Assembly: GCA_029964075.1 (NCBI GenBank)
Contig: CM057136.1
Coordinates: 11,160,001-11,224,000 of the forward strand
Direction: 5' to 3'
Length of the DNA: 64,000 nt
Source of the DNA: Patiria pectinifera
Taxonomy: Eukaryota; Echinodermata; Asteroidea; Valvatida; Asterinidae
The translations under genes and the position numbers were made by a program. Of the stretch, positions 1-9,950 are shown in pieces. The notes beneath the pieces were generated by a model. That model was not told the DNA's origin. It saw only the letters and a list, made by a program, of their open reading frames with translations, and made no database searches. Numbering within the stretch: position 1 is the first letter of the stretch; each line of letters begins with the position of its first letter.

Positions 1-82
1 TATTTGTTATAACATACCAATCCTCAAAATCCATGTATTTCTGAAAATTGCAGCAAAAGCAAATGTTGTACATTCCCTTTAA
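1..82 (-). mobile_element. TTAA MITE family 1, terminal fragment
   Basis: This is the end of a family-1 element that continues left of the window. It ends in the family terminus AAATGTTGTACATTCCCT followed by TTAA at 79-82. The text upstream (AATCCATGTATTTCTGAAAA) matches the same segment of the copies near 15.4, 30.6, 43.7 and 45.0 kb. It lies in the HADH intron and directly abuts the next element, sharing the TTAA. Confidence 0.8.
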
Positions 83-497
83 CCCTAACTCCCTAGGCCT
101 TTTTTGCTAGGATGTAGCCTCAATCCTGCAAAATCCTCCAATTGGCCTCATGGAAAAATAGCATATATAGCCTCAATCCTGCAAATTCCTCCGCTATTTC
201 TTGAATATGGTCCATGGAGGGGTGACCACTGCCTGAATCGTGCAAAATCCTCCGGCTATGACTGTCAATAGGCTGAGGCAGAGGCAGTGACATCCTGGAG
301 CAGTGCGGAGGATGTCAAGTATAATCAAGGACTAAATTTATGCACGGCTGAGCATAAACAACACAAGGTCCGGCCCAAGACCTTGACACAGTGCGTACTC
401 CGAAATCAGCAACCCACTTTTGCCATGTAACCTCAATCCTGCAAATTCCTCCAATTTGCAAAAAGGATTTTGGAGGATTCAGGGCGGTTAGGGTTAA
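79..497 (-). mobile_element. TTAA MITE family 5 (iterated AGGATTTTGCAGGATTGAGG motif)
   Basis: A roughly 415-bp element bounded by TTAACCCTAAC on the left and GTTAGGGTTAA on the right. Inside, the complement of GGATTTTGCAGGATTGAGG recurs several times, at about 120, 170, 235 and 430. Related copies are at 1122-1290, 9533-9950 and 17008-17440. No coding capacity is seen. The rest of the intron, 498-886, has a G-run near 530 and nothing else recognised. Confidence 0.75.
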
Positions 498-886
498 AAA
501 ACACTTGAGAGATATAATGTTGAAAAAATTGGGGGGGGGGGGAGGGGAACTCTCTGATCAGACAAATGGGCAGGCTATTCATGAACCGAGGAGACAACTA
601 CCAAGTGATCGCAGTCACAATCAGAGACCATGGAGCAAATTGGGGGATATTCCAGTTTGTTTTTGTCTTTAGCTTGTGCCATAAAAAAAATGGAAGGCTT
701 AATTTGTTTAAGCTTGGTTTCGAATATCCGGTTTCCAAAATCCAAACCGAATAGTGGAATTCAAACCGAATATTAACCTATCCGGATTTTAATCCCAACA
801 CTAATGTAATTGTAATTTTGTATCACATTTGATCTGTTTTGCCCTGTTTATTTTTGATAAATTGTGCTCTTATCTTTTTACTACAG

Positions 887-1044
887 GCAGCTGAAACATT
901 CACAAAGAATGCAATGTCTCTCATTGACGTAAACACAGATGCGTTAGCCGTCGTAGCAAAGACAGATCTGGTGATCGAAGCCATCGTAGAAAACGTCAAA
1001 GTCAAACAGGAGCTGTTCAGCCAACTTGACAAAGTAGCCCCTGC
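887..1044 (+). CDS. HADH: HADH exon (end of NAD-binding domain)
   Basis: The exon starts after CTACAG at 881-886 and ends before GTAAGT at 1045. It reads [12 protein letters not shown]... to ...QLDKVAP plus two bases of the next codon. [19 protein letters not shown] matches the beta-strand/helix region of the HADH Rossmann fold. Confidence 0.93.
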
Positions 1045-4000
1045 GTAAGTTTATGAACTTTATTTGTGCAACAATTGTTACATAAATATTTAATTTGTAG
1101 ACTGCTTTATGTTATGCACTATTAACCCTAACCTTCCCAAATCCCCCAAAATCCTCTTTGCAATATGGAGGATTTTGCAGGAATTGAGGCTATATGGCAA
1201 AAATGTGTGGCTGATTTTGGGGGATGCACTGTGTCAAGGTCTTGGGCCGGACCTTGTGTTGTTTATGCTCAGCCGTGCATAAAGTTAGGCTTTATGTGAA
1301 AATTTCTAAATGAAAACCAGGCTACATTGAAAATCAAAACAGATTTCAAGTTTATGTGTATTTTAACTAGCGACAGATGACGCTCGCAGAAGTTGCAGGA
1401 TTTGAATTTTGGGGTTAGGTTTCTTTTACGGGAACCTGTGCTTGGCTTTAATAGGGTTCCCGTACGACCTGTAAAAAACGCACCATAAGTATCTATATGT
1501 TTAACTTTTAAATTTTAAAGCCCTTTTTGTCGTATGCATAATTAAAGCTATAGTCCATGATTTGCAGCTATCCGAAAAGTAACTGGCATAATTATTGTTG
1601 AAAAACATACTTGGTTGGAAGATAGTAAGGGGATTAAACTCCCTGTGAAATTATTCTTTCTGGCAAGCTGTCACTTTGAAGTTATCAACGAAAGAAGGCC
1701 TTTCCAACGGTGCTTCTTAAGACGCACCGTAGGAAATTTAAACTAGTAGTTCGTTTTGTTATTTGGCGAAGCGCGCGCAAGCATTGGCACGATGGATCAG
1801 TGCGCGACATCGTGTAGCTGCAATCGGCTCAGTGAGAACATGTCTCCGACTCTCGGACGCTGAATTCAGGCCCAATTCAAAACATGATTCAGTAACTTTT
1901 GATTTGAAATTGAGATCCTAGAATGCTGTTTTTCTCGAAATATACAGCTGAAGCCGAGCTGAAACTTCGTCAGGTTAGTTGTTCAGTACCCTTCTTTAGA
2001 TTTTGAGAATTTGTGGTTCTTCAAACGAACAAAATGCACAAATTACAAATGATGGACTATATCTTTAAACTTTTCATGTTTTTGTTTTGTATTTTCACAG
2101 AGAGACTATCTTTGCCAGCAATACCTCATCAATTCCTATCTCAGACATTGCCAGTGGTACCGACAGAAGAGATCGGTTCGGCGGAATTCACTTTTTCAAT
2201 CCTGTGCCTGTTATGAAACTTGTTGAGGTAATGGGGAGGGAGTTATACTTTTGCTTTCACATAATTACCGCTTTATAGTGCTAAAATGTTCGGCTGATTG
2301 TCCATTGCAGTCCTTCTGTTTTGAAAATCACAGGTGTGTGGAAAATGGCACACCTGGATTTGTTTAGGCGTGTGATTTTCTAGGTGTGTGATTTTCTAGG
2401 CGAGTGATTTTTCTTGGTGTGTGATTCTGTGGTCTAAGCTGTGACATTGTTTCATAATATTCATCTTGGTTTACAATAAAACCATTTTCTCTTCACTGAC
2501 GTACTTCATTTTTCACAAATTATGAAGTATAATTATGCTGTAAATGTATGCTGAAGTGTGCGGTACTGAGGGATTCAGGGGTGCGATTATTCGCACTTCT
2601 CGGGAAGCTTTTAGGCGTGTGATGGTGTGGGGGTGTGATCACACGCCTCAAAACAGAAGGACTGCATTGTCCAATGTAGCCGTGTTAATACAGGGTGGGT
2701 CAAAAAATGTCCGTTTAGATATGTTCTTGTCTCTCACAAAAAGTCAGTTACCCTTTGTGATTTATTTGAAAAGTTGAAATTATGTTAGGAGAAAAATATC
2801 CTTTGTTGAAGGGCATGGACGGTAAAAGTAAAATAAAATAAAAAATTGTAATGCTTTATATGACGCTTTCCATCGTATCAACAATCTCAAAGCGCTTTAC
2901 AATTATTCCCCCGTCCATCAGGCCAGGAGACCACGCGGCAGCCGAAACCAGCGCACATTTGGTCCTCTACCCTCACGGGTACTTATTCATACTCCTGGGT
3001 GGAGAGAGGCAATTGTAGTTAAGTGTCATGCCCAAGGGCACAAACACCATGTTGCTGGCAGGGTCCAGACCGAGACACCATCGTACACGAGTCACTCGCC
3101 GTAATCGCTGGAGTGGACCATGGCATTCTATGGCAGTACATCTTCAAACATGTAATCGTCATTTTCTTTATATTTTTGTAGGTCGTCAGAACACCAGAAC
3201 AGAGTGAAGCGACGATTAAAACTCTCACAGACTTTGTTGTTAAGTTAGGCAAAGTGCCAGTTGCATGCAAAGTGAGTACAGCAAGAATATTAACCAGACC
3301 AGGTTCGATTTTACGAAACGCTAGATCGATTTTATCGTGTGTTGTGAAAGATAAACCATCGCAGCTTCTTTTCAATATTGGGTTTTTCCCTTCTCCGACG
3401 AAGTTTATAAACACTCTCCTGAGTGATTTTGAGAAAATCACTCGGATGGGACTCGAACCCATGACCTCCTGCTTTGTGTCTTACCACTCGACCACCAAGC
3501 TTGCGGGGGGTCAGCTGGCTGGTTTAAATTTGATATAGCAGCGAGAACTGCAACCACACTATTAATAGGATTGAATTTGTACCGGGAAATTGTAAATTCA
3601 GAGTTGGGTTTTGCTTTTCACCAACATATTTTTACAAACACTATATACTGGATGTTGTCCGAATGCTTGTCATACTTGTGAGACACAATTCACAGGCTTA
3701 TTCAGATTCGAACCAGCCAGCCGACCTGCAAGCTCGGTGGTTGATTGGTAAGACATCTTCTTTCAAATTCTTCTTCAATTTTTCATGCAATGGATTTTAA
3801 AGATTTGCATTTTTGTTTTCAAGCATTCGTTGTTTCGATTATGCTTTAAAGCCATTTATCCCAAAAGTAATCTACTGAATTCAGGGGTGTGAAATCTCAG
3901 CTTTAAAGCTGATTTCAGCTTTTTTTGTTTTGGATTTCAGCTTTTTTTTCCCTCACTTGCTGTGTACAAAAGTATAGGAGATTTCCAAAATTCAGCTTTT

Positions 4001-7000
4001 TTTAACACCTTTTCAGCTATTTTTATCAATGGTCACTCACACCCCTATGAATTATTAAGAAAGAACTTACTTAGATTAAAGATCGTACTGGTACTAAACA
4101 CCCCTGTGAAATGATTCCGTCTGGCTTGCTGTCATTGAGAAGAAATAAAAAAATGTAGGTGATTTCCAACGATCAGTCAACTGACTGATTTTTGGAATAC
4201 AGAGCTCCATCTGACGAAATCGTGTTTTGTGATCAAAAGGTTTAGCATGGTTTTTCACTGTTCTCTTGAAAAAGTGTACTATCCACTGAGCTGAAACTTT
4301 AACAGGTTAGGTTTTGAACATTCTTCTTTGGATTTTGAGCGGTGTTATCATTGAAAACGAACAAAATGCATGAAAAGCAAATGATCGTATTTGTCTTAAA
4401 TCTCATGTTACTTTTTGATTTCATCAGGATACGCCGGGGTTCATCGTCAACAGACTACTTGTACCCTACATGATGGAATCTATCAGACTTCTAGAAAGAG
4501 GTAAAGATACTCAAATGCTGCATCGAACCCTGCCCAGTTACAAATTACGTAATCGCACCGAATTAGATCCATCTGTAATTTTATGCATGATGTTGGATTT
4601 TGTTTCCCCTAATTCAGCCGATGCGGATCCCTGGTTTAGCGTGTTCAAGCCCTGTGGTGTTAAAGGCGCTATCAACAAATCAAATCAAATCTTAGGAATT
4701 TTGGCAATACTACCCAAGAAATTCCGAGCATACCTCACGCGAGCTTTAGCTTAAATACAGCATGTGTGAGATATTTATCATTCCATAAATTGGGGGTCCG
4801 ATTTTGTGTGTGTTTCTGTTACATCTGATAAAAGATTCTGCAAATTCAGGACACATTCTCTAATGCCTTCTATCTCCAAGAGTGATTATGTATTAAGCAA
4901 AGTACCTGCCAAACGAATTAAAAATACAGTAAACTCCGGCTAAACCGACATCGTACAACTCGTCAAATCGCTCAAGTTGGCCGTCTGACTAAAGTCCCGA
5001 TTGTCCGTTATGCATTTCCATTGAATTTTTTATTTCTAAGTCGGCTTTTATAAGCCGCCATTTCGCTCAAGTCGTCGTGTTACTCTCGGTCCCCTTTGAT
5101 AAAAAGCATTACAAAATCCTTTGTGTAAGTCGGCATTCAACAAATCACGCATTGGCATCGACTTCCTGTACTGCGGTTGGCAAAGTGGCGAGTGAAAAGT
5201 GGTTTCACACGGCCCGTGATCACTGCATGCATCGGTGTTGAAAAAGGGTGTCCTACTGCATACAACACATATGCATCTTGAGCATATCAATACCAGTACC
5301 CGCTTTCGGCTGTACGCATGCGCTCTGTCCACTGCTGCAGTCAATGCGTGCGTGGTATATACCGGACCACGCACGCATATAATTTGTTACTACTGTGCAC
5401 GTACATATGTATCGTGGTCTCCACTATCAATACCCCAAACGTGATGATACAATTCGAGGATTAATTTGCTGAATTCAACTCAAGCATTAAGGAGATAATC
5501 CAGGGTAAGTCGAAGCCAATTACTGCAATGAATCATGTGTGCAAAAGACCATTCTATAAGTCGGCAAAATGACGACTTACAGCAGATATTGGCATTCGCG
5601 TAAGCCGTCACAAATTCTCGGGTCCTGAGAGTGCCGACTTAGCCGGAGTTTACTGTAGTTTGAAATCGATTTTACTATTTTAGGTGTCTGTAACCCTCTG
5701 ACAAAAGCTTTGTATTTGGGGCACAAACAGCTCCGCTTTGTAAGCAGACTGGCTCCCGGTCTGTACATTATCGATACTGATTGTGGGGCAGGAACCAGCC
5801 TACCCCGCGAGAATGGAATTATTGTCCGGCAGACAATCGTTCCAAATTGTAAAGTAATAATTCAATAACGAAACACGGACCGATGTTTTTTGGGTCGATG
5901 TCTTAAAGGGAATGTACAACATTTGCTTTTGTTTCACTTTTCAGAAATAAATGGATTTGGAGGATTAATATGTTACAGAAAATATTGGTAAACTGACTTA
6001 ATTCACGTTTTGGGCTTATAAATGCTGGAAAAACCAAGAAAACCTATCATGTTCTTGAAGTCTGGTTCCGTGGCCCGACTTAAGATGAAACGGAGCAATT
6101 AATACACTTTGGGGAATTGTAAGGTCGGAGAATTAGTCTAGCAGGCGTGTACCCCTTCAGAGGTGTGTAATCAGTTGCAAAGAAAAGTCAGAATAATTAA
6201 ATATGAAAAATTGAGAACAATTTTAGAAAAAAGCCAGTTTCATCCAACGCTGGTCGGCCGACCAGCGTTGGAGAAATACAGGTTTTCTTGAAAATGTCAG
6301 CACACCAGGAGCCACGATTTTAAAGGATGCTTTAGACTGTCAGTCCCTAACAATTCAGTAAGGTATTTCGTGATAATTTGATCATTTCGTTTTTTGATGT
6401 TTGCAAATGTTTTATTTTCCCTTTAATTCAGAAGTGAATAACTTTTGTATTGCTCGAAAAATAGCAATTTAGAAAAGGAACCTACTTTTTAGGATGAAAC
6501 TTAAAAATAGCAAGGGGAACGCAATTTATAGATCTTTGTCTGCTTCGCTGACAGTAGTCGTTCTTTTTTCGCAGGTGATGCCTCGGCAAGAGACATTGAC
6601 ACCGCGATGAAGCTAGGCGCTGGTTATCCAATGGGGCCCTTTGAGTTAGCGGACTATGTGGGCCTTGATGTCACCAAATTCATCATTGATGGTAGGCCTC
6701 ACTACAGACCGATAGCAAACACGCTGTCAATTCTATCACGACGGCCCCCTTCAATGGCGAAAGCATTGTGCTAGCTATTGTTCAGTTAATCCGTCACGGG
6801 GAGTTGCTTTGTACAATAGCAAGCACAATGGTTTCTCCATTGAAGGGGGCCCCGTGAGTGCACAGTTTAGTGTGTGCAACTTTTCCTTGGATCCGTAGCC
6901 TTTGTCAAGGCACTAGTTGTTATTCATCCCGGCTGTCAGCGCGGTAAACGATATCCTCGCTAGCGCTATGCATGCAGTGCATTAAAAATACAACGTGAAC

Positions 7001-8767
7001 AGCGACCTCAGCCACCACTGTTATGCAAATCAGTTGGACCCAATCTAGCGCCTTGGTTCAATTGTCGGCAAAAGCTTATGTTTTTCTTCATTTTGCGCTG
7101 GATTTCTAGCGCACGACCGTGTATGCGAATACAGATAAGTGTAGGCGGAGCTAATATGTGGAGTGTCCAATCACACCTTGGTAAATCCGGACGTCATCAA
7201 ATTATTTGCAGCTATTCCGCCTTTTGCGGACGTGACAGGAACCATAGTTTTTGTGAATTGGTGCCGTGTGCAGAGACACACAACGTGTACGTGTATGCAT
7301 TATGTACGGTGCCACGTTTCACTATGCAAGTTTCCACGCAACGATCGACCAATAAGAAAACGACATTTTAGGTCAGCTAAGGCTATTAACATAATGAGCA
7401 CCACCCCCAAAACCTCACATGGACGATTGAACCAAGGCGCTAGATTGGGTCCAACTGATTTGCATAAAAATGGTGGCAGCATGAGGTCGCTGTTCGCGCT
7501 GTATTTTTAATGCACCGCATGCATAGCGCTAGCGAGGATATCGTTTACTGCGCTGACGGCCGGGATGAATAACAACTAGCGCCTTGACCAAGGCTATCGG
7601 ATCCGCTGAGTTCCTCGTTGTTGACTTCTCATGAATGCTATTACAGATTGAAAAACAGAGTATTTTTGTAGTTTTGAGTTTCCTCGTTGTTTCTAAATTC
7701 CCAGTTGCATGCCTGAGTATATGTACGAGTTGGCACGTGTACTTGTTTACCAAGCTGCTTACGAGTCGGTAACAAGTTGACCTGTTTCGATAGAACAGGG
7801 AAAGATTCTTTGATATTGTGTCTGAAATTAGTTGAGGTTTGGCTGCAGTGGCTAAGGCCCATTCGAGACGCCGCGCTACTGCCCCGCAGAACTGAATTGA
7901 AATGAGTCTGGCAATAGCTCGTCCACAGCACTGCATTTGCTCTAGACGCTGAATGCAAAGGTCGAACCTCAATGTATCTGGAGTAATGGGCAGGTTTAAG
8001 CAGTTCTGTTCGCGCCAATTTCACTCCCCGTGATGCGGACGCGAGAGAGGGTATTATTGTGAGAATGCGCATTCCTAAAATGTTTGCCCCAACTTGGAAT
8101 TGAATTGAGTTTTGCACGGCAATGGCACGGCATTTGGAAAAATGCCGTGCTACTGTCGTTCGGAATGACGATAGCGCAGCAGACCTGTCTATCCAAAGGT
8201 TGGTGCCGTGCTGAACTGAATTCGCCAAGTCAAATGGTTCTAAACGCCGTGCTGTCGCCGTTCCGAATTTAAAAGAGTCACATTAATAGGCCTGAGACGT
8301 AATGACGTCACAATTTGTTTGAGCCAAATGGTTCTAAACGCCGTGCTGTCGCCGTTCCGAATTTTAAAAAGTCACATTAATAGGCCTGAGACGTAATGAC
8401 GCCACACTTTGTTTACATGTGCGCTTTCCTATGTAGCAGACGGTCCCAACTTTATCTGGCGTCCCGACTTCGCTCCCATAGGAAAGCGCATATGTATTAA
8501 CAAAGCCATTACGTCATTACGTCTCAGGTCTATGGAGTTCGGCAGGGCAGTAGCAGTGTCTAGAACGGGCCTAAGATGAATCAACTTCAACAACAAAAAC
8601 AGGCCAAGATTTTTAATTTGGTAAATTTTGGAACTTCCGCAGGATGGCATGAGAAGTACCCAGATAATCCAATCTTCGAACCCAGTCCACTCCTGGACAA
8701 GAAGGTGGCAGACGGCAAACTGGGCACAAAAACCGGCGAGGGGTTCTACACCTACGGCAAGAAATAG
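887..8767 (+). CDS. HADH: 3-hydroxyacyl-CoA dehydrogenase, mitochondrial (SCHAD), 3' six coding exons
   Basis: Oxidises L-3-hydroxyacyl-CoA to 3-ketoacyl-CoA with NAD+ in mitochondrial fatty-acid beta-oxidation. The exons 887-1044, 2101-2227, 3182-3271, 4428-4500, 6575-6691 and 8643-8767 all have GT/AG borders and compatible phases; they sum to 690 nt, giving 229 residues plus TAG. The product follows vertebrate HADH almost without gaps: the end of the Rossmann domain (VVEAIVEN-like, then FASNTSS), the catalytic His in HFFNPVP, the partner Glu in MKLVE, and the C-terminal helical domain ([31 protein letters not shown]). About 85 N-terminal residues, including the transit peptide and the GxGxxG nucleotide loop, must lie upstream of the window. 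Introns are rich in MITEs. No frameshift or missing catalytic residue is seen in this part. Confidence 0.96.
1122..1290 (+). mobile_element. TTAA MITE family 5, 3'-truncated
   Basis: It begins at TTAACCCTAACCTTCCC and matches the first 165 bp of the copy at 9533-9950, including the GGAGGATTTTGCAGGAATTGAGG-like unit and CAAGGTCTTGGGCCGGACC. It stops near 1290, where the match is lost. Positions 1291-1541 hold nothing recognised. Confidence 0.7.
1542..2067 (+). mobile_element. TTAA MITE family 2
   Basis: A 526-bp element with TTAA at both ends and termini AGCTATAGTCCATGATTTGC / ATGATGGACTATATCT. The central palindrome opens CCAACGGTGCTTCTTAAG at about 1696. Its right end is 33 bp upstream of the HADH exon at 2101, so the 3' splice-site region may be partly MITE-derived. 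There is no ORF. Confidence 0.85.
2101..2227 (+). CDS. HADH: HADH exon (catalytic His/Glu)
   Basis: The acceptor TTTTCACAG ends at 2100 and the donor GTAATG starts at 2228. The exon encodes [18 protein letters not shown], then [13 protein letters not shown]. It carries the Ser of NTSS and the catalytic His and Glu of the SCHAD active site. A family-2 MITE ends 33 bp upstream. Confidence 0.95.
2308..2664 (+). mobile_element. MITE family 6 (CAGTCCTTCTGATTTGA termini)
   Basis: The terminal inverted repeats are CAGTCCTTCTGTTTTGA and TCAAAACAGAAGGACTG. The flanks carry the direct repeat CATTG. The interior is rich in GTGTGATTTTCTAGGT-like units. Other copies are at 45667-45860 and 56001-56579, where the target duplication is 6 bp. 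Confidence 0.8.
2846..3115 (+). repeat. SINE-like interspersed repeat (CAAAGCGCTTTACAA ... TGCCCAAGGGCAC)
   Basis: The block contains the widespread metazoan repeat words CAAAGCGCTTTACAA, CTGGGTGGAGAGAGGCAATT and TGCCCAAGGGCAC in the usual order. This is recognised from general knowledge of such repeats; the exact family cannot be named by eye. It lies in a HADH intron just upstream of the exon at 3182. Confidence 0.55.
3182..3271 (+). CDS. HADH: HADH exon (VVRTPEQ..VPVACK)
   Basis: Ninety bases, 30 codons, phase 0 at both ends. The acceptor is TATTTTTGTAG and the donor GTGAGT at 3272. The reading [18 protein letters not shown] then [10 protein letters not shown] aligns with VIKTPMTS..LGKHPVSCK of vertebrate HADH. 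Confidence 0.94.
3330..3545 (-). repeat. tRNA-derived SINE-like unit
   Basis: On the minus strand it reads TGGTCGAGTGGTAAGAC (A-box-like) and then GGTTCGAGTCCCATCCGA (B-box-like), spaced as in a tRNA gene. The acceptor stem does not close, so it is SINE-like rather than a functional tRNA. A related unit in inverse orientation follows at about 3600-3770. Confidence 0.55.
3600..3770 (+). repeat. second tRNA-like SINE unit, inverted relative to the previous one
   Basis: It contains GATTCGAACCAGCCAGCC and TGGTTGATTGGTAAGACATC. The complement of 3695-3755 resembles 3470-3530. Together they form an inverted pair around the unique segment 3545-3600. Confidence 0.45.
3846..4400 (+). mobile_element. 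TTAA MITE family 3 with nested insertion
   Basis: It starts at TTTAAAGCC near 3846 and ends at ATCGTATTTGTCTTAAA near 4400. The central palindrome opens CCAACGATCAGTCAACTGAC at about 4167. A separate element, 3884-4047, interrupts its 5' part. Its right end lies about 27 bp upstream of the HADH exon at 4428. Confidence 0.75.
3884..4047. mobile_element. small MITE nested in family-3 copy
   Basis: A roughly 165-bp insertion with ends AGGGGTGTGA and TCACACCCCT. TGAATT-like words on both sides suggest a short target duplication. The interior repeats the word TTTCAGCTTTTTT. Confidence 0.65.
4428..4500 (+). CDS. HADH: HADH exon ([11 protein letters not shown])
   Basis: The acceptor GATTTCATCAG ends at 4427 and the donor GTAAAG starts at 4501, leaving phase 1. 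The exon encodes [20 protein letters not shown] and then LLER. The Asn of VNR is a conserved substrate-site residue of the family. A family-3 MITE ends about 27 bp upstream of the exon. Confidence 0.94.
4501..4926. other. HADH intron, no recognised feature
   Basis: AT-rich intron sequence. The open stretches here resemble no known protein and there is no repeat shared elsewhere in the window. Confidence 0.5.
4927..5655. mobile_element. pogo/Tigger-like MITE
   Basis: The termini CAGTAAACTCCGGCTAA and TTAGCCGGAGTTTACTG are inverted repeats. They are flanked by TA at 4925-4926 and 5656-5657, as expected for Tc1/mariner-pogo insertion. The 729-bp interior has no transposase. CAGT termini are typical of the pogo group, so the assignment is by end sequence only. 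Confidence 0.8.
5705..5870 (+). repeat. dispersed repeat fragment (shared with 41735-41870)
   Basis: GGGGCACAAACAGCTCCGCTTTG, GTGGGGCAGGAACCAG and CCCGCGAGAATGGAATTATT recur in the same order at 41735-41870, so it is a dispersed repeat of unknown type. Confidence 0.65.
5906..6426 (+). mobile_element. TTAA MITE family 1, full-length
   Basis: It runs from TTAA plus AGGGAATGTACAACATTTGC to TTGCAAATGTTTTATTTTCCCTTTAA. It holds a perfect 30-bp palindrome at 6243-6272 with centre GGTCGGCCGACC. It is a good reference copy for the family (about 520 bp, no ORF). Confidence 0.88.
6575..6691 (+). CDS. HADH: HADH exon ([13 protein letters not shown])
   Basis: The acceptor TTTTTTCGCAG ends at 6574 and the donor GTAGGC starts at 6692. 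The exon encodes [20 protein letters not shown], then [18 protein letters not shown], from the C-terminal helical dimerisation domain. Confidence 0.95.
6741..6853. mobile_element. short hairpin MITE
   Basis: Two arms of about 40 bp (CGGCCCCCTTCAATGG... and ...CCATTGAAGGGGGCC) are inverted around a loop of about 35 bp in the HADH intron. Confidence 0.7.
6889..7602. mobile_element. MITE with long (about 175 bp) terminal inverted repeats
   Basis: The left arm 6889-7066 begins GGATCCGTAGCCTTTGTCAA. The right arm 7423-7602 ends TTGACCAAGGCTATCGGATCC. The arms share blocks such as TAGCGCCTTGGTTCAAT and ATCCTCGCTAGCGCTATGC. The centre 7067-7422 has only short chance ORFs. Confidence 0.82.
7690..8560. 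repeat. cluster of GGCACGGC-type inverted and direct repeats
   Basis: The words GGCACGGCATTT, GCCGTGCTACTGTCGTTC and CGCCGTGCTGTCGCCGTTCC recur. A 94-bp tandem duplication (CAAATGGTTCTAAACGCC...) sits at 8231-8324 and 8325-8416, and GCGCTTTCCTAT/ATAGGAAAGCGC forms an inverted pair at about 8422-8492. It is related to 37515-37688. Long minus-strand ORFs here look spurious. Confidence 0.6.
8643..8767 (+). CDS. HADH: HADH terminal exon
   Basis: The acceptor AACTTCCGCAG ends at 8642 and the stop TAG is at 8765-8767. It encodes [19 protein letters not shown] to [12 protein letters not shown], the usual C-terminus of HADH. The gene ends in -YGKK-stop, the normal family length. Confidence 0.95.
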
Positions 8768-8823
8768 ATCCGACCGCTGGTCTCAAACAATAATTCGTTA
8801 TATAGTCTGACTCATCAGCAAGG

Positions 8824-9216
8824 TTAAAGGCATAGAGGATCATTTGCATTTATCCAAAATGTAACCTTCCGAATTATTATAAAATAAAAACTTACTTGGA
8901 TTCAAGATCGCATACTGGTACTAAACACCCCGTGAAATTATTCCGTCTGGCCTTGCTGTCATTTAGAAGAAATCAAGAAATGTAGGTGATTTCCAACGAT
9001 CAGTCAGTTGACTGATCGTTGGAAATAAAGAGTGCTATTTACGGAATAGTGTTTCTTGATCAAAATTTTGCATGGTTTTTCACTGTTTTTTTTTCTCAAA
9101 ATACTGAAACTTCAACAGGTTCGGTTTTGAACATTCTTCTTTGGATTTTGGGTGGTGTTATTTCCGGGAACGAACAAAAAAATGCATGGAAAGCAAATGA
9201 TCCTATATGCCTTTAA
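8824..9216 (+). mobile_element. TTAA MITE family 3 (reference copy)
   Basis: The ends are TTAA|AGGCATAGAGGATCATTTGC and GCAAATGATCCTATATGCCT|TTAA. The central palindrome CCAACGATCAGTC...GACTGATCGTTGG spans 8993-9022. It begins 57 bp after the HADH stop codon. Confidence 0.88.
8883..8888 (+). promoter_or_regulatory. HADH: candidate HADH poly(A) signal AATAAA
   Basis: This is the first AATAAA after the HADH stop (116 bp downstream). It lies inside the family-3 MITE, in a region where other family copies read ATTATTATCAAAAA instead. Confidence 0.5.
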
Positions 9217-9532
9217 TGATGTTGAAACTTTTTGCTGCCTGATAAACTTTTTATACCATTTATAGATTGAGTTTCGCAGAAACTCTGAGTTATCCCATGA
9301 GGCTTTGACCAGCAGTAACATTAGAAAGGGGTACAGAATTAAAAATCAGAATCCATTTCAGTGTAAATTTGTCCTCAAAAGTATGTGACGAACTAAACGT
9401 TGGGTCTATCATCGTGTTTCCAGAAAGTTACAGAAGCCCTCAATTGTCCCATAGTAGTTGTTCAAAAATAAAACATACACGTGTAAATTCGATTGGTGAT
9501 CAAATTTGTTGAAGAACACGAACAGTTCTTCT
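9217..9532. other. intergenic, no recognised feature
   Basis: AT-rich sequence between two MITEs; nothing recognised. Confidence 0.5.
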
Positions 9533-9950
9533 TTAATCCTAACCTTCCCGAATCCTACAAAATCCTCTTTGCAAAATGTTAGGATTTTGCAGGATTGAGG
9601 CTATATGGCAAAAGTGTGTTGCTGATTTCGAAGGATGCACTGTGTCAAGGTCTTGGGCCGGACCTTGTGTTGTTTATGCCTCAGCCTTGCAGAAATTTAG
9701 GGCTATATTATACTTGAAATCCTCCCCACTGCTCCAGGATGTCGCTGGCTCTGCCTCAACATACTGACAGTGATTGCTGGAGGATTTTGCAGGATTGAGG
9801 CAGTGGTCACCCCTCCAAGGACCACATTCAAGAAATAACAGAAGATTTTGCAGGATTGAGGCTGTATGCTATTTTCACATGGAGGCAGTTGGAGGATCTT
9901 GCAGGATTGAGGTAACATCCTAGCAAATCTGCCTAGGGAGCTAGAGTTAA
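9533..9950 (+). mobile_element. TTAA MITE family 5 (reference copy)
   Basis: Bounded by TTAATCCTAACCTTCCC and GGGAGCTAGAGTTAA. The motif GGATTTTGCAGGATTGAGG occurs at about 9582, 9782, 9843 and 9893, each preceded by GGA-rich text. There is no ORF beyond chance. Confidence 0.8.

Noticed and set aside
3019-3462. 147-residue minus-strand ORF
   Set aside because: Overlaps the HADH exon 3182-3271 antisense and two repeats; a shadow frame.
3400-3545. Functional tRNA gene on the minus strand
   Set aside because: A and B boxes are present but the acceptor stem does not pair and the body resembles a second diverged copy nearby; better called SINE-like.
5906-6426. Assigning the TTAA MITEs to piggyBac
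   Set aside because: TTAA duplication fits, but piggyBac ends normally start CCC after TTAA, whereas these start AG(G/C). No transposase is present, so the superfamily is left open.
7641-8228. 195-residue minus-strand ORF, the second longest open frame in the window
   Set aside because: Lies in a cluster of inverted GGCACGGC repeats, has no recognisable domain and no splice context.
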